From Anaeroplasma sp902783745 (GTDB lineage Bacteria > Bacillota_I > Bacilli_A > Acholeplasmatales > Anaeroplasmataceae): a stretch of DNA of 64,000 bases. The stretch is taken from positions 1-64,000 of the forward strand of contig CAMOKL010000005.1 in the NCBI GenBank assembly GCA_946617655.1, read 5' to 3'. This document shows, in pieces, positions 46,715 to 54,372 of this stretch (position 1 is its first letter; every line of letters begins with the position of its first letter). The notes beneath the pieces are model-generated. The model worked only from the letters and a program-made list of their open reading frames with translations. It ran no database searches and was not told the DNA's origin. A program made the translations under genes and the position numbers.

Positions 46715-47302
46715 CTATTTTTTATGATAAATATCTATAATATGCTTAGCTAAATCTATCTTCTTTACTCTTAAGTCCATACTTGTCTTTTCAAGCCACT
46801 TATGAACCTCATCTTCTGTATAGTTCTTATTTTTGATTAATAATAGTTTAGCTTCATTTATTAATCTAATTTCTTTCATTCTTTCATCTAATGATTTCTT
46901 AGGCTCACTAGATTTGCTCATATTTATCTTTTCTAGAGTAGATGTTATTAATCTTAATGCTTGTATAAATGTTTCTTTTGATGTAGGTTTTGAAATAGTT
47001 AAAATACCAAATTCATTAGTCTTTTCATATACATCAGCATATATGTTTTCTTTTGCTAAAACTAAAACACCAAGCTTTAATCTATAAGATACATCAATTG
47101 AAAAAAGTACTCCTAATTCATCCTTTAATGGAGTATTTACTATGACTATATCAAAACTTCTTTCAATTAATAATCTTTTAGCTTCACTTGCTGATGATAC
47201 AACAACTAATTCATAATTTTTTGGGTCAAGGATGCTTTTTATTGTTTCATTGAATTTTTCAAATTGTGATACTAATAATATCTTATAAATAAATTCTTTC
47301 AT
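46715..47302 (-). CDS. ANTAR-domain RNA-binding antiterminator with phosphorylation-deficient receiver
   Basis: 195 residues. N-terminal receiver-like domain (1-120) in which the acidic pair is Ser12-Gln13 and the phospho-acceptor position is Asn56 ('FDIVIVNTPL'), while Lys104-Pro is kept. C-terminal ANTAR (about 138-192, 'KEIRLINEAKLLLIKNKNYTEDEVHKWLEKTSMDLRVKKIDLAKHII'). ANTAR proteins bind hexaloop RNA hairpins and prevent termination (AmiR, NasR, EutV). ANTAR regulators of glutamine synthesis are known in clostridia. No histidine kinase is adjacent. Likely targets are the leaders at 51951-52017 and 52196-52248. GGAGG ribosome site upstream. Confidence 0.9.
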   Translation of the reverse strand: MKEFIYKILLVSQFEKFNETIKSILDPKNYELVVVSSASEAKRLLIERSFDIVIVNTPLKDELGVLFSIDVSYRLKLGVLVLAKENIYADVYEKTNEFGILTISKPTSKETFIQALRLITSTLEKINMSKSSEPKKSLDERMKEIRLINEAKLLLIKNKNYTEDEVHKWLEKTSMDLRVKKIDLAKHIIDIYHKK

Positions 47303-47333
47303 AAAAAGCCTCCTTTCAAAAAAATTTATAAAA

Positions 47334-48521
47334 CTATTTTAAATAGTATTCTAAAGTTTCTTTATCTAAATATTTGTTAATAAATTCACTATTTCTTGCA
47401 ATTTCTTTTGCTTCATCTAATGTCTTAGGAAGCATTTCGAAATTAGTATTTTCTTTTTTGTTTGCATCTAAATTTTTATCTAGACTTAAATTATTTAAAA
47501 CTCCATCCATTGCAGCATAAATAATTAATGCGAATGCAATATATGGATTGCATGTTGAATCAGGACTTCTTAATTCACTTCTTTTATAAATGCCCTTTGC
47601 GGCAGGAATACGAACAAGAACTGTACGATTTTCTTCTCCGTATGAAATAAATTTAGGTGCGTTCATTTTACCTAATCTATTGTATGAATAATCCTTACAA
47701 TTTAAGAATGCAGTTATTTCTTTAATATGCTTTATTACACCAGCTGTACCAGCTTCATTTAGTGATACATCACCTTTTGATAAAGAGAAATTAATATGGA
47801 AACCACTACCAGGTCTACCTTCTAAAGGTTTTGGTTCAAATGAAGCATAAAGACCGTTACGTTCCGCAACTGTTCTTACAACACCTTTAAATGTTGTTGC
47901 ATCATCTGCAGCCTCAAGTGGGAAAGAACACATGTAATCAATTTCATTTTGACCAGGTCCTTCCTCGTGATGAGAACCTTCTGGTATTAAATCCATTTCC
48001 TCTAATGTTAAACAAATTTCTCTTCTTACATTTTCACCCTTATCCTTAGGTGCAATATCCATATAACCTGCATTATCATATGGAATTAAAGTTGGTTCAC
48101 CCTCTTCATCTCTTTTAAATAAATAGAATTCAATTTCTGAACCAAATTTAAATGTAACTCCTTCTTTTGAAGCATATTCAATAGCTTCTTTTAAAATCCT
48201 TCTGGAATCATTTACAAATAAAGTTCCATCTGGATTTTTAATATCACAATACATTCTAACAACCTTACCTGATAATGGACGCCATGGTAATAGTGTTAAT
48301 GTATCTGGATTTGGGAATAAGAATAAATCTGATTTTATTCCTGTATTAAATCCCTTGATTGCAAGTGCATCAATAGAAATACCATAATTAAATGCTTTAT
48401 CAAGCTCATGTGGCATAATAGAGATATTTTTTTGTTCACCATAAATATCTGTAAATGCTAATCTTATGAACTTAACATCTTCTTCCTTACAATATTCAAT
48501 AACTGATTCTTTATCGTACAT
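47334..48521 (-). CDS. glnA: Glutamine synthetase type I, short form
   Basis: 395 residues (GSI is usually about 440-470). beta-Grasp N-domain ('VKFIRLAFTDIYGEQKNISI'), metal-site 'GSEIEFYLF', 'SHHEEGPGQNEID' and 'RPGSGFHINFSL', then 'RIPAAKGIYKRSELRSPDSTCNPYIAFALI'. The loss relative to GSI is mainly in the C-terminal third. It lies between the glutamate synthase GXGXG subunit and the ANTAR regulator. A second, type III synthetase is encoded at 52269, so the short GSI may have a different role (regulatory or gamma-glutamyl transfer); this is inference. Confidence 0.88.
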   Translation of the reverse strand: MYDKESVIEYCKEEDVKFIRLAFTDIYGEQKNISIMPHELDKAFNYGISIDALAIKGFNTGIKSDLFLFPNPDTLTLLPWRPLSGKVVRMYCDIKNPDGTLFVNDSRRILKEAIEYASKEGVTFKFGSEIEFYLFKRDEEGEPTLIPYDNAGYMDIAPKDKGENVRREICLTLEEMDLIPEGSHHEEGPGQNEIDYMCSFPLEAADDATTFKGVVRTVAERNGLYASFEPKPLEGRPGSGFHINFSLSKGDVSLNEAGTAGVIKHIKEITAFLNCKDYSYNRLGKMNAPKFISYGEENRTVLVRIPAAKGIYKRSELRSPDSTCNPYIAFALIIYAAMDGVLNNLSLDKNLDANKKENTNFEMLPKTLDEAKEIARNSEFINKYLDKETLEYYLK

Positions 48522-48595
48522 AATAAAGTCCTCCTAAATTTAAATAATATAGTCTATTATATAACATCTACTTTTGTTTTAAAATTAGTATTATA

Positions 48596-49315
48596 CTAAT
48601 TTGCAACATAATGAGCCTTAAATGGATTTGAGCTATTTGGAGTTACAACACTAAATCCATCCTTAATTAAATCATCTAAATTCAAATTAAAGTATTTAGA
48701 AAACTTTTTTAAGTAAGGCATAATTTCTAATAAATCCTCTTCTTTAGCTTCATTAATTAATAATCTTTCAGATTTATTTTTATATTTACCTCTTATATAT
48801 ACCTTACCACCATACATACCCTTAAATGAGAAATCACCTATTATTTCCTTAGGATTATCTAATCCTAATACAACAATATATCCACCAGCCATATATTCTG
48901 CTAAAAAAGAACCAGCCTTATTTCCAATAATCATTACAGGCTTTTTATCTAAATAAGCCTTCATATGAATACCACTTCTATAACCAGTGTTTCCTCTTAC
49001 ATATATTTCACCGCCACGCATTGCATATCCTAATGCATCACCAGCATTACCATGGATAATTATTTCACCTTTATTCATAGTATCTCCTGTTGCATCAGAA
49101 ACATTACCATATACTTCAATTTTAGCGCCATCCATATACGCACCAAGTGCATTACCAGGAATACCATTAGTAATTTTTATATTTTTATCTACTAATGCAT
49201 CACCAATAAATCTATCTCCTAAAGTATTTATAACCTCAATATCCTTATATTTTGAATTTTTAATTGCTTGATTTAAATCCTTATAGCTTTTAAAGCTTCT
49301 TGCATCAATAACCAT
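48596..49315 (-). CDS. Glutamate synthase subunit, GXGXG domain (split GltB C-terminus)
   Basis: 239 residues. Repeated beta-helix motifs 'GNVSDATGDTMNKGEIIIHGNAGDALGYAMRGGEIYVRGNTGYRSG' and 'MIIGNKAGSFLAEYMAGGYIVVLG' equal the C-terminal domain of the large glutamate synthase chain. In archaea and some Bacillota the chain is split into amidotransferase, FMN/FeS and GXGXG proteins. Here the three genes follow in that order with 0-8 nt gaps. Confidence 0.92.
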   Translation of the reverse strand: MVIDARSFKSYKDLNQAIKNSKYKDIEVINTLGDRFIGDALVDKNIKITNGIPGNALGAYMDGAKIEVYGNVSDATGDTMNKGEIIIHGNAGDALGYAMRGGEIYVRGNTGYRSGIHMKAYLDKKPVMIIGNKAGSFLAEYMAGGYIVVLGLDNPKEIIGDFSFKGMYGGKVYIRGKYKNKSERLLINEAKEEDLLEIMPYLKKFSKYFNLNLDDLIKDGFSVVTPNSSNPFKAHYVAN

Positions 49316-49323
49316 AAATTCAC

Positions 49324-50835
49324 CTACATTCCTGCATGATTAATGCCTAATATATCAAGTTCAACTTGATTCAAACCTAAACCCCTAAGCATCAATCTAT
49401 TACCTTTTAGGGTTTCTATAGAATTAATTCCCATACCACCCATCATTTCTTTTATTTCATATGTCCAGGCATTGATTAGATTTACTAATCTTTCTTCAGC
49501 AATCTTAGGATCTAATCTCTTAGTTAAGTTTTCATCTTGTGTAGCAATACCCCAATTACATTTACCACTTTGACAATTTCTACATAAATGGCATCCCATT
49601 GCAAGTAATGCAGCTGTACCAATATATACTGCATCAGCACCTAAAGCTATTGCTTTTATTACGTCTGCAGAGGAACGAATTGAACCAGCAGCAACAAGTG
49701 AAATATTATTTCTAATACCTTCTTCTCTTAATCTTTGATCTACAGATGCTAACGCAAGCTCAATAGGAATACCTACGTTATCTCTTATTCTTGTAAGTGC
49801 AGCACCTGTACCTCCTCTATAACCATCAATTACAATAATATCTGCACCACTTCTTGCGATACCTGAGGCAATAGCTGCGATATTATGTACTGCTGCAACC
49901 TTAACTATAATTGGCTTTTTAAAATTAGTAGCTTCCTTTAATGAATCAACTAATTGCTTTAAATCTTCAATAGAATAAATATCATGGTGTGGTGCTGGAG
50001 ATATTGCATCAGAACCTTCTGGTACCATTCTTGTTTTAGAAACATCGCCAACCATCTTCTTACCAGGTAAGTGACCGCCAATACCAGGCTTTGCACCTTG
50101 TCCCATTTTTATTTCAATCGCAGAACCAGAATCTAAATAATCCTTATAAACACCGAATCTACCTGATGCTACCTGAACAATTGTGTTATCCTTAAAGCCT
50201 TCTAAATCTTGGTGTAAGCCACCCTCACCTGTGTTATAAAAAGTTCCTAATCTTTTTGCAGCACCTGCAAGTGCTTTATGTGCATTAAGTGATATTGCGC
50301 CATAAGACATACCACCAAACATAATAGGGGTATCAATTTTTAATTGAGGCTCCATATCTAAATTTATACTTCCATCAAGATTTCTTTTTATATGTGTAGG
50401 CTTTTTGCCTAAGAATACTCTTGTTTCCATTGGTTCTCTTAATGGATCAATTGATGGATTTGTTACTTGTGATGCATTAATTAAAATTCTATCAAAGTAT
50501 GAAGGCATTTGGTTAGGATTACCCATAGATGATAATAATACACCACCAGTATTAGATTGCTTATATATTTCTTCTACAAGGTTAGATGTCCAGTTTGCAT
50601 TTCTTTTAATGCTACAATCAGATTCAACTATCTTTAAGCATTTCATAGGACATACTGCAACACATCTCATACAAGATACACATTTTTCATCATGTGCAAG
50701 CATAATATGGCCTTTTTCATTATAATAATGAACCTCATTTGCACACTCACGTTCACATAAACGACATCTTGAGCATATATCATTATTTCTTACTATTTCA
50801 TATTTAGGATAAAAATATCCACTATAATCTTTCAT
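49324..50835 (-). CDS. Glutamate synthase subunit, ferredoxin plus FMN-binding domain
   Basis: 503 residues. Two 4Fe-4S motifs near the N-terminus ('CSRCRLCEREC', 'CVSCMRCVAVCP'), then the FMN-binding GltS barrel ('PIMFGGMSYGAISLNAHKALAGAAKRLGTFYNTGEGG', 'SGSAIEIKMGQGAKPGIGGHLPGKK', 'ISPAPHHDIYSIEDLKQL', 'GYRGGTGAALT') and 'MGCHLCRNCQSGKCNWGIATQ'. It reduces 2-oxoglutarate plus ammonia to glutamate; electrons probably come from ferredoxin or NAD(P)H through an unlinked partner. Archaeal-type GltS. Confidence 0.94.
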   Translation of the reverse strand: MKDYSGYFYPKYEIVRNNDICSRCRLCERECANEVHYYNEKGHIMLAHDEKCVSCMRCVAVCPMKCLKIVESDCSIKRNANWTSNLVEEIYKQSNTGGVLLSSMGNPNQMPSYFDRILINASQVTNPSIDPLREPMETRVFLGKKPTHIKRNLDGSINLDMEPQLKIDTPIMFGGMSYGAISLNAHKALAGAAKRLGTFYNTGEGGLHQDLEGFKDNTIVQVASGRFGVYKDYLDSGSAIEIKMGQGAKPGIGGHLPGKKMVGDVSKTRMVPEGSDAISPAPHHDIYSIEDLKQLVDSLKEATNFKKPIIVKVAAVHNIAAIASGIARSGADIIVIDGYRGGTGAALTRIRDNVGIPIELALASVDQRLREEGIRNNISLVAAGSIRSSADVIKAIALGADAVYIGTAALLAMGCHLCRNCQSGKCNWGIATQDENLTKRLDPKIAEERLVNLINAWTYEIKEMMGGMGINSIETLKGNRLMLRGLGLNQVELDILGINHAGM

Positions 50836-51929
50836 TAGTACATGCCCTCCTTTACCTTTATAATAACAGGCTCTCCACCCTTAGGAGCCCATATTTCATC
50901 TAAATCACTTCTCATGCTTCTTAAAGCACATTCTTCACTTGCTAGATAAACAACATCATCTTTTTCTGATACAACTAGATTTCTTAATTTTAATCTATCA
51001 TTTAATGCCATAAGTCCACCTTTAAATCCTAAAATAATAGAAAATGGACCAGTTATTAATAAAGATGCATAATTATTTCTTAAGAAAGTAATTTTCTTCT
51101 TTTCATCTAAATCAGTCATTTCATCGATTTGTTCCCAAAATGGTGCTGCAACAACTGTTGCAAATTCATTTAGTGATAATCCTTCTCTTCTTAATAAGAA
51201 ATCAGCAATATATGTAATAACTTCAGTATCAGTTTTTAATGAACATTTATAACCAAACATTTCTATAAATCTTCTATTTGCATCATAGCTTGATATTTCA
51301 CCATTATGTACAATAGTATAATCAAGTAACGCAAATGGGTGAGCACCACCCCACCAACCAGGTGTATTTGTTGGATATCTACCATGTGCTGTCCACATAT
51401 ATCCTTTATATTCATCTAATCTATAGAATTCTCCTACCTCTTCAGGATAACCAACAGCCTTAAATACACCCATATTTTTACCAGATGAGAATACATATCC
51501 TCCATCAAATGTATCATTAATCTTTGTAACAACTCTCATTGTATATTCATCTTCTGTTAATTGAGATTCTCTTAATTTGTTCGCATTAGGCTTTACAAAA
51601 TAACGCCAAATTAATGGTTCATCCTTTATAGCCTTAATTTTTTTAGTTGGAATTCTTGAATAGTCAACTATATCAAATACTTCATTTAAATATGCTTCAG
51701 TCTTTGTTTTTATATTATTATCATTATAAAATACGTGTAATGCATAATAATCTTTATATTCAGGATATATTCCATATCCAGAAAAGCCACCACCTAAGCC
51801 ATTTGATCTGTCATGCATTGTTGCCATTGCATCAACAATCTTCTTCCCAGACATTAATTCACCATTTTTAGATATCATTGCAGCAATTGCACATCCTGCA
51901 GGGATTCTAATTTCTCCTTCTTTTTTCAT
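50835..51929 (-). CDS. Glutamate synthase subunit, class II glutamine amidotransferase
   Basis: 364 residues. Class II amidotransferase motifs 'GLGGGFSGYGIYPEYKDYYALHVFY', 'HGRYPTNTPGWWGGAHPFALLDYTIVHNGEISSYDANR', 'DTEVITYIADFLLRR'. The nucleophile is usually Cys at the processed N-terminus; here the candidate is Cys13 in 'RIPAGCAIAAMI', after twelve residues, implying propeptide removal or an unusual terminus. First gene of the leftward operon, with an AAGGAGG ribosome site, downstream of a leader terminator. Confidence 0.9.
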   Translation of the reverse strand: MKKEGEIRIPAGCAIAAMISKNGELMSGKKIVDAMATMHDRSNGLGGGFSGYGIYPEYKDYYALHVFYNDNNIKTKTEAYLNEVFDIVDYSRIPTKKIKAIKDEPLIWRYFVKPNANKLRESQLTEDEYTMRVVTKINDTFDGGYVFSSGKNMGVFKAVGYPEEVGEFYRLDEYKGYMWTAHGRYPTNTPGWWGGAHPFALLDYTIVHNGEISSYDANRRFIEMFGYKCSLKTDTEVITYIADFLLRREGLSLNEFATVVAAPFWEQIDEMTDLDEKKKITFLRNNYASLLITGPFSIILGFKGGLMALNDRLKLRNLVVSEKDDVVYLASEECALRSMRSDLDEIWAPKGGEPVIIKVKEGMY

Positions 51930-51950
51930 TAAAAGACCTCCTTAAATAAT

Positions 51951-52011
51951 AAAAAGGGCGCTCACCCAATAATTAGAGGGTAAAGTACCCCTAAAAATTA
52001 GGTGAACGTCC
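51951..52011 (-). terminator. Leader terminator (attenuator) of the glutamate synthase operon
   Basis: Minus strand: arm GGACGTTCACC (52011-52001) pairs with GGGTGAGCGCCC (51967-51956), enclosing an inner AGGGGTA/TACCC hairpin, followed by five T (51955-51951) and then the ribosome site of the first gene. It lies between promoter and gene, so it must be bypassed for expression. Confidence 0.85.
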
Positions 52012-52017
52012 TTGTTC
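52004..52017 (-). promoter_or_regulatory. ANTAR-type hexaloop hairpin, gltS leader
   Basis: Minus strand GAAC-AAGGAC-GTTC: four-base stem, six-base loop with A1 and G4 as in ANTAR target hairpins. It shares bases with the 5' arm of the terminator (52001-52011), so the two folds exclude each other. The usual second hexaloop hairpin upstream is not found. Confidence 0.6.
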
Positions 52018-52029
52018 CTCTATAATTTA

Positions 52030-52052
52030 TCACTTTTAAATTCGATAGTCAA
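52030..52052 (-). promoter_or_regulatory. Promoter of the glutamate synthase operon
   Basis: Minus strand: TTGACT at 52052-52047, 17-base spacer ending in TGA, then TAAATT (extended -10) around 52029-52024. Start is expected near 52018. Confidence 0.6.
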
Positions 52053-52057
52053 CCTAT

Positions 52058-52073
52058 TTTTAAAATAAAATTC
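52058..52073 (+). promoter_or_regulatory. 16-bp recurrent intergenic element, gltS/glnN copy
   Basis: TTTTAAAATAAAATTC, six bases upstream of the gltS -35. A degenerate copy (GAAATAAAATTT, 52124-52135) lies 62 bp away, ten bases upstream of the glnN -35. Confidence 0.5.
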
Positions 52074-52145
52074 AATGAATTCATCAATTCATACGAACTT
52101 TTTACATTTTTTCGTCCGTTTTTGAAATAAAATTTAAAATTGTTG

Positions 52146-52174
52146 TTGACAACTAATTTTTTTAGGATTAGAAT
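52146..52174 (+). promoter_or_regulatory. Promoter of glnN operon
   Basis: TTGACA at 52146-52151, 17-base spacer, TAGAAT at 52169-52174. Start is expected near 52181. Confidence 0.8.
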
Positions 52175-52195
52175 AAGCGTGTAAATAAAAAACGC

Positions 52196-52248
52196 GAGGC
52201 AAAGGAGCCTGATGTATTATGCATCTTATGCTCCCTTGCCTCTTTTTT
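52196..52248 (+). terminator. Leader terminator (attenuator) of glnN operon
   Basis: Arms GAGGCAAAGGAGC (52196-52208) and GCTCCCTTGCCTC (52230-52242) pair with one mismatch; an inner GATGTA/TGCATC hairpin fills the loop, and six T follow. It lies directly before the AAGGAGG of glnN. Confidence 0.9.
52197..52210 (+). promoter_or_regulatory. ANTAR-type hexaloop hairpin, glnN leader
   Basis: AGGC-AAAGGA-GCCT: loop with A1 and G4. It lies inside the 5' arm of the terminator, so binding would break the terminator stem. The loop resembles the gltS leader loop (AAGGAC). Confidence 0.6.
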
Positions 52249-52268
52249 ATTTGTTAAGGAGGAAATTT

Positions 52269-54350
52269 ATGAAACAGGTACAAGATTATTTTGGATGTTT
52301 GGTGTTCGATGACAAAGTTATGAAGTCAAGATTATCTAGTGATGTTTATAAATCATTAAGAAAAACAATAGATAATGACACTGAATTAGATTTATCAGTT
52401 GCAAATTCTGTAGCGCAAGCTATGAAGGATTGGGCAGTTGAAAACGGAGCAACACATTATACACATTGGTTCCAGCCAATGACAGGTACAACTGCTGAAA
52501 AGCATGATAGCTTTATTTCACCTGATGCAGATGGAAGAGTTATTATGGAATTTAAAGGAAAGGAATTAGTAAAAGGTGAGCCTGATGCATCATCATTCCC
52601 ATCAGGTGGTCTTAGAGCTACTGCTGAAGCAAGAGGATATACTGCATGGGATCCTACATCATACGCTTTTATTAAAGACAAATGCTTATGTATTCCAACA
52701 GCATTCTGTAGTTATGGTGGTGAAGCATTAGATAAGAAGACACCACTTCTTCGTTCAATGCAAGCATTATCAAAACAAGCAATAAGAATTTTAAAATTAT
52801 TCGGTCATACTGATATTAAAAATGTTAAGACTACAGTAGGTCCAGAACAAGAATACTTCTTAATTGATAAAAAGTATTATGATAAAAGACCTGATTTAAT
52901 ATATACAGGTAGAACATTATTTGGTGCAATGTCTCCTAAGGGACAAGAATTAGATGATCATTATTTTGGTATTATTAAGCCAAGAGTTCAAGCATTTATG
53001 AATGAATTAAATGAAGAATTATGGAAGCTTGGTATTCTTGCAAAAACTGAACATAATGAGGTTGCACCAGCACAGCACGAGCTTGCTCCTATATTTTCAA
53101 CAACAAATGTTGCTGCAGACCATAATCAAATTACAATGGAGCTTATGCAAAAAATTGCTAAGAAACATGATTTAGTTTGTTTACTTCATGAAAAACCATT
53201 TAAGGGTGTTAACGGAAGTGGAAAGCACAATAACTGGTCTATGTCTACAAATACCGGCCTAAATCTATTAGAACCAGGTGCTACTCCATGGGATAATGCA
53301 CAATTCTTATTATTCCTAGTTTCTGTTATTAAAGCAGTTGATGAATATCAGGATTTATTAAGAATTAGCTGTGCTTCTGCTTCAAACGACTTCCGTTTAG
53401 GTGCAAACGAGGCACCTCCTGCAATCATTTCTATTTTCTTAGGTTCTGAATTACAAAATGTATTAGATCATATTGAAACAGGTAAGGCATTAAAGAGTAA
53501 TGGTAGCTCATTCTTAAAGATTGGTGCGGATGTATTACCACCATTACCAAAGGATTCAACAGATAGAAACAGAACTTCTCCTTTCGCATTTACAGGAAAC
53601 AAATTTGAATTCCGTGCATTAGGTTCATCCGATTCAATCTCTTGTTGTAACATTATGTTAAATACTGCGGTTGCACAAGTATTAAAGGAATTCGCTGATA
53701 CTTTAGAAAAATCTACTGATTTTGATAAAGATTTACATGAAATCATTAAGGATACAATTATTAAACATAAGAGAATTATCTTTAATGGAAATGGATATGA
53801 TGAAGCTTGGGTTTCTGAGGCTAAAAAGCGTGGATTATTAAATTTAGCATCTACACCTGAAGCATTACCATATTATATTGATCCAAAGAACATTAAATTA
53901 TTTAAGGATAATAATATATATTCAGATGCTGAAATTCATGCAAGATATGAAATTGGTCAAGAACATTATTGTAAGGTTGTAAATATTGAAGCTAAAACTG
54001 CAATTGATATGACTTTAAAAGGATATTTACCAACTATTTCAAAATATACTTATTCTTTAACTAAAAACATTCAAATGAAAAAGAATTTAGCTATTGATAC
54101 TACATATGAGGAAGCTGAATTAAATGTTTTATCTAATGGATTAAGAGATGCATTTGTTGAAGTAACTTCTTTAAAGGGGGCATTAACTCATATTCCATCA
54201 AAAATTGAAGAGGCTTCACTATATTATAGAAACAAAGTCTTACCTAAGATGGAATCATTAAGAAATATTATTGATTCTTTAGAAGAACATGTAGATAAGG
54301 AAGTATGGCCATATCCTACATATGGTGACTTATTATTCGGAGTAAGATAA
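52269..54350 (+). CDS. glnN: Glutamine synthetase type III
   Basis: 693 residues from ATG 52269 (AAGGAGGAAATTT upstream); a longer frame from 52212 runs through the terminator hairpin and is rejected. GSIII signatures: 'HWFQPMTGTTAEKHDSFISP', 'FPSGGLRATAEARGYTAWDPTSYAFI', 'TVGPEQEYFLI', 'EVAPAQHELAPIF', 'GVNGSGKHNNWSMSTNTGLNL', 'ASNDFRLGANEAPPAIIS' and 'NRTSPFAFTGNKFEFRALGSS'. Assimilates ammonia into glutamine; dodecameric in studied members. First gene of the rightward operon, controlled by the leader attenuator. Confidence 0.96.
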   Translation: MKQVQDYFGCLVFDDKVMKSRLSSDVYKSLRKTIDNDTELDLSVANSVAQAMKDWAVENGATHYTHWFQPMTGTTAEKHDSFISPDADGRVIMEFKGKELVKGEPDASSFPSGGLRATAEARGYTAWDPTSYAFIKDKCLCIPTAFCSYGGEALDKKTPLLRSMQALSKQAIRILKLFGHTDIKNVKTTVGPEQEYFLIDKKYYDKRPDLIYTGRTLFGAMSPKGQELDDHYFGIIKPRVQAFMNELNEELWKLGILAKTEHNEVAPAQHELAPIFSTTNVAADHNQITMELMQKIAKKHDLVCLLHEKPFKGVNGSGKHNNWSMSTNTGLNLLEPGATPWDNAQFLLFLVSVIKAVDEYQDLLRISCASASNDFRLGANEAPPAIISIFLGSELQNVLDHIETGKALKSNGSSFLKIGADVLPPLPKDSTDRNRTSPFAFTGNKFEFRALGSSDSISCCNIMLNTAVAQVLKEFADTLEKSTDFDKDLHEIIKDTIIKHKRIIFNGNGYDEAWVSEAKKRGLLNLASTPEALPYYIDPKNIKLFKDNNIYSDAEIHARYEIGQEHYCKVVNIEAKTAIDMTLKGYLPTISKYTYSLTKNIQMKKNLAIDTTYEEAELNVLSNGLRDAFVEVTSLKGALTHIPSKIEEASLYYRNKVLPKMESLRNIIDSLEEHVDKEVWPYPTYGDLLFGVR

Positions 54351-54372
54351 TAATTTTTAGGAGGGGAATATA

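Noticed and set aside
52058..52073. CodY-box interpretation of the recurrent 16-mer
   Set aside because: Compared with AATTTTCWGAAAATT it has at least six mismatches and lacks the symmetric second arm.
52175..52195. First hairpin (P1) of a canonical two-hairpin ANTAR motif in the glnN leader
   Set aside because: GCGT/ACGC can pair, but it encloses eleven bases rather than a hexaloop with A1/G4, and it lies partly before the predicted transcription start.
52212..52268. Upstream extension of glnN (19 residues)
   Set aside because: It translates through the leader terminator hairpin and has no ribosome site, whereas AAGGAGG precedes ATG 52269.
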